A DNA stretch of 6,917 nt from Candidatus Babelota bacterium (GTDB lineage Bacteria; JAGOBX01), in the NCBI GenBank assembly GCA_017999075.1, contig JAGOBX010000189.1, positions 1-6,917 of the forward strand, written 5' to 3'. A program made the position numbers and the translations under genes. Below are positions 6,762 to 6,917 of the stretch, in pieces. Below the pieces are notes generated by a model that had not been told where the DNA came from, ran no database searches, and saw only the letters and a program-made list of their open reading frames with translations. Each line of letters begins with the position of its first letter. Position 1 is the first letter of the stretch.

Positions 6762-6917
6762 TTCTTTCTCCTTTTTATTTTTTAAAAAAAATTTAAATTA
6801 ACTTTTTAGTTTTAATTTATGCAAACAATAAATAATAAACTGTAATAAAAAAAGTTTTTAGCGATGACGTTTTTTTTTTTTGAAAAAAAAATCCTTTTTC
6901 TTTTTAAAAATTAGATT
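6762..6917. other. AT-tract leader upstream of the primase-helicase gene
   Basis: This stretch is almost all A/T, with long homopolymer runs (12 T at 6870-6881 followed, after a G, by 9 A), so it is probably intrinsically bent. It should hold the promoter of the gene pair. The best candidate on the minus strand, TTGCAT followed after 17 nt by TTAATT, is too weak to call. No tRNA, terminator stem or convincing ORF is seen. Confidence 0.5.
6768..6773 (-). promoter_or_regulatory. Shine-Dalgarno AAGGAG of the primase-helicase gene
   Basis: AAGGAG stands 6 nt upstream of ATG 6761, a standard spacing. It supports this start over a possible internal ATG at codon 15 (METGKEM region), which has no comparable site. 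Confidence 0.85.

Noticed and set aside
6858-6917. Lys/Phe-rich frame entering from the right edge and ending at TAA 6860-6858
   Set aside because: Only 19 codons, made of A and T homopolymers. It could be the end of an upstream minus-strand gene, but nothing distinguishes it from chance.

Overview
The window looks like part of the DNA-replication block of a phage or phage-derived element from a low-GC bacterium. Everything recognisable lies on the minus strand. The sequence is very AT-rich, especially at both ends. The two large genes each have a clear Shine-Dalgarno sequence (AAGGAG and GGAGGT), so the host translates by SD pairing. I cannot name the host. The standard genetic code fits (TAA and TGA stops, no in-frame stops in the large genes).

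Layout, in the direction of transcription (right to left). 6762-6917 is an AT-tract leader without a convincing gene. 6761-3210 encodes a 1183-residue replication protein. It has an N-terminal cysteine cluster plus an archaeo-eukaryotic primase (AEP) fold of the TOTE type, a central CHC2-like zinc site, a phage D5-like lead-in, a P-loop ATPase/helicase and a low-complexity tail. 3223-347 encodes a family A DNA polymerase of 958 residues with an intact 3'-5' proofreading exonuclease. Its start overlaps the primase stop by 14 nt, so the two are probably co-translated. The polymerase carries an unusual C-terminal tail of about 220 residues, rich in Asp/Glu/Lys/Asn/Ile. 350-232 is a short intergenic stretch, and 231-1 is the start of an unrecognised small gene cut by the window edge.

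Together the two large genes supply priming/unwinding and proofreading synthesis, the core of a replisome. There is no 5'-3' exonuclease domain and no SSB or ligase in view.

Three things stand out. (1) The AEP domain matches the TOTE-type fold and cysteine cluster well, but the positions expected to hold catalytic Asp/Asp/His read Glu/Ser/Gln, so its primase activity is doubtful. (2) An 18-bp element (plus strand tttgcgtttttttgtcaa) recurs about ten times from 265 to 897. It is in frame in the polymerase tail, where it encodes (I/F/V)DKKTQ at 33-36 bp spacing. It continues past the stop codon at exact 34-bp spacing in three different frames, and there becomes a TTGAC-N7-GTCAA palindrome. This suggests a DNA-level function (iteron or operator array) overlapping a gene end. 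(3) A 19-nt perfect inverted repeat with a third near-copy lies in the primase tail just before the polymerase start and could form alternative mRNA hairpins.
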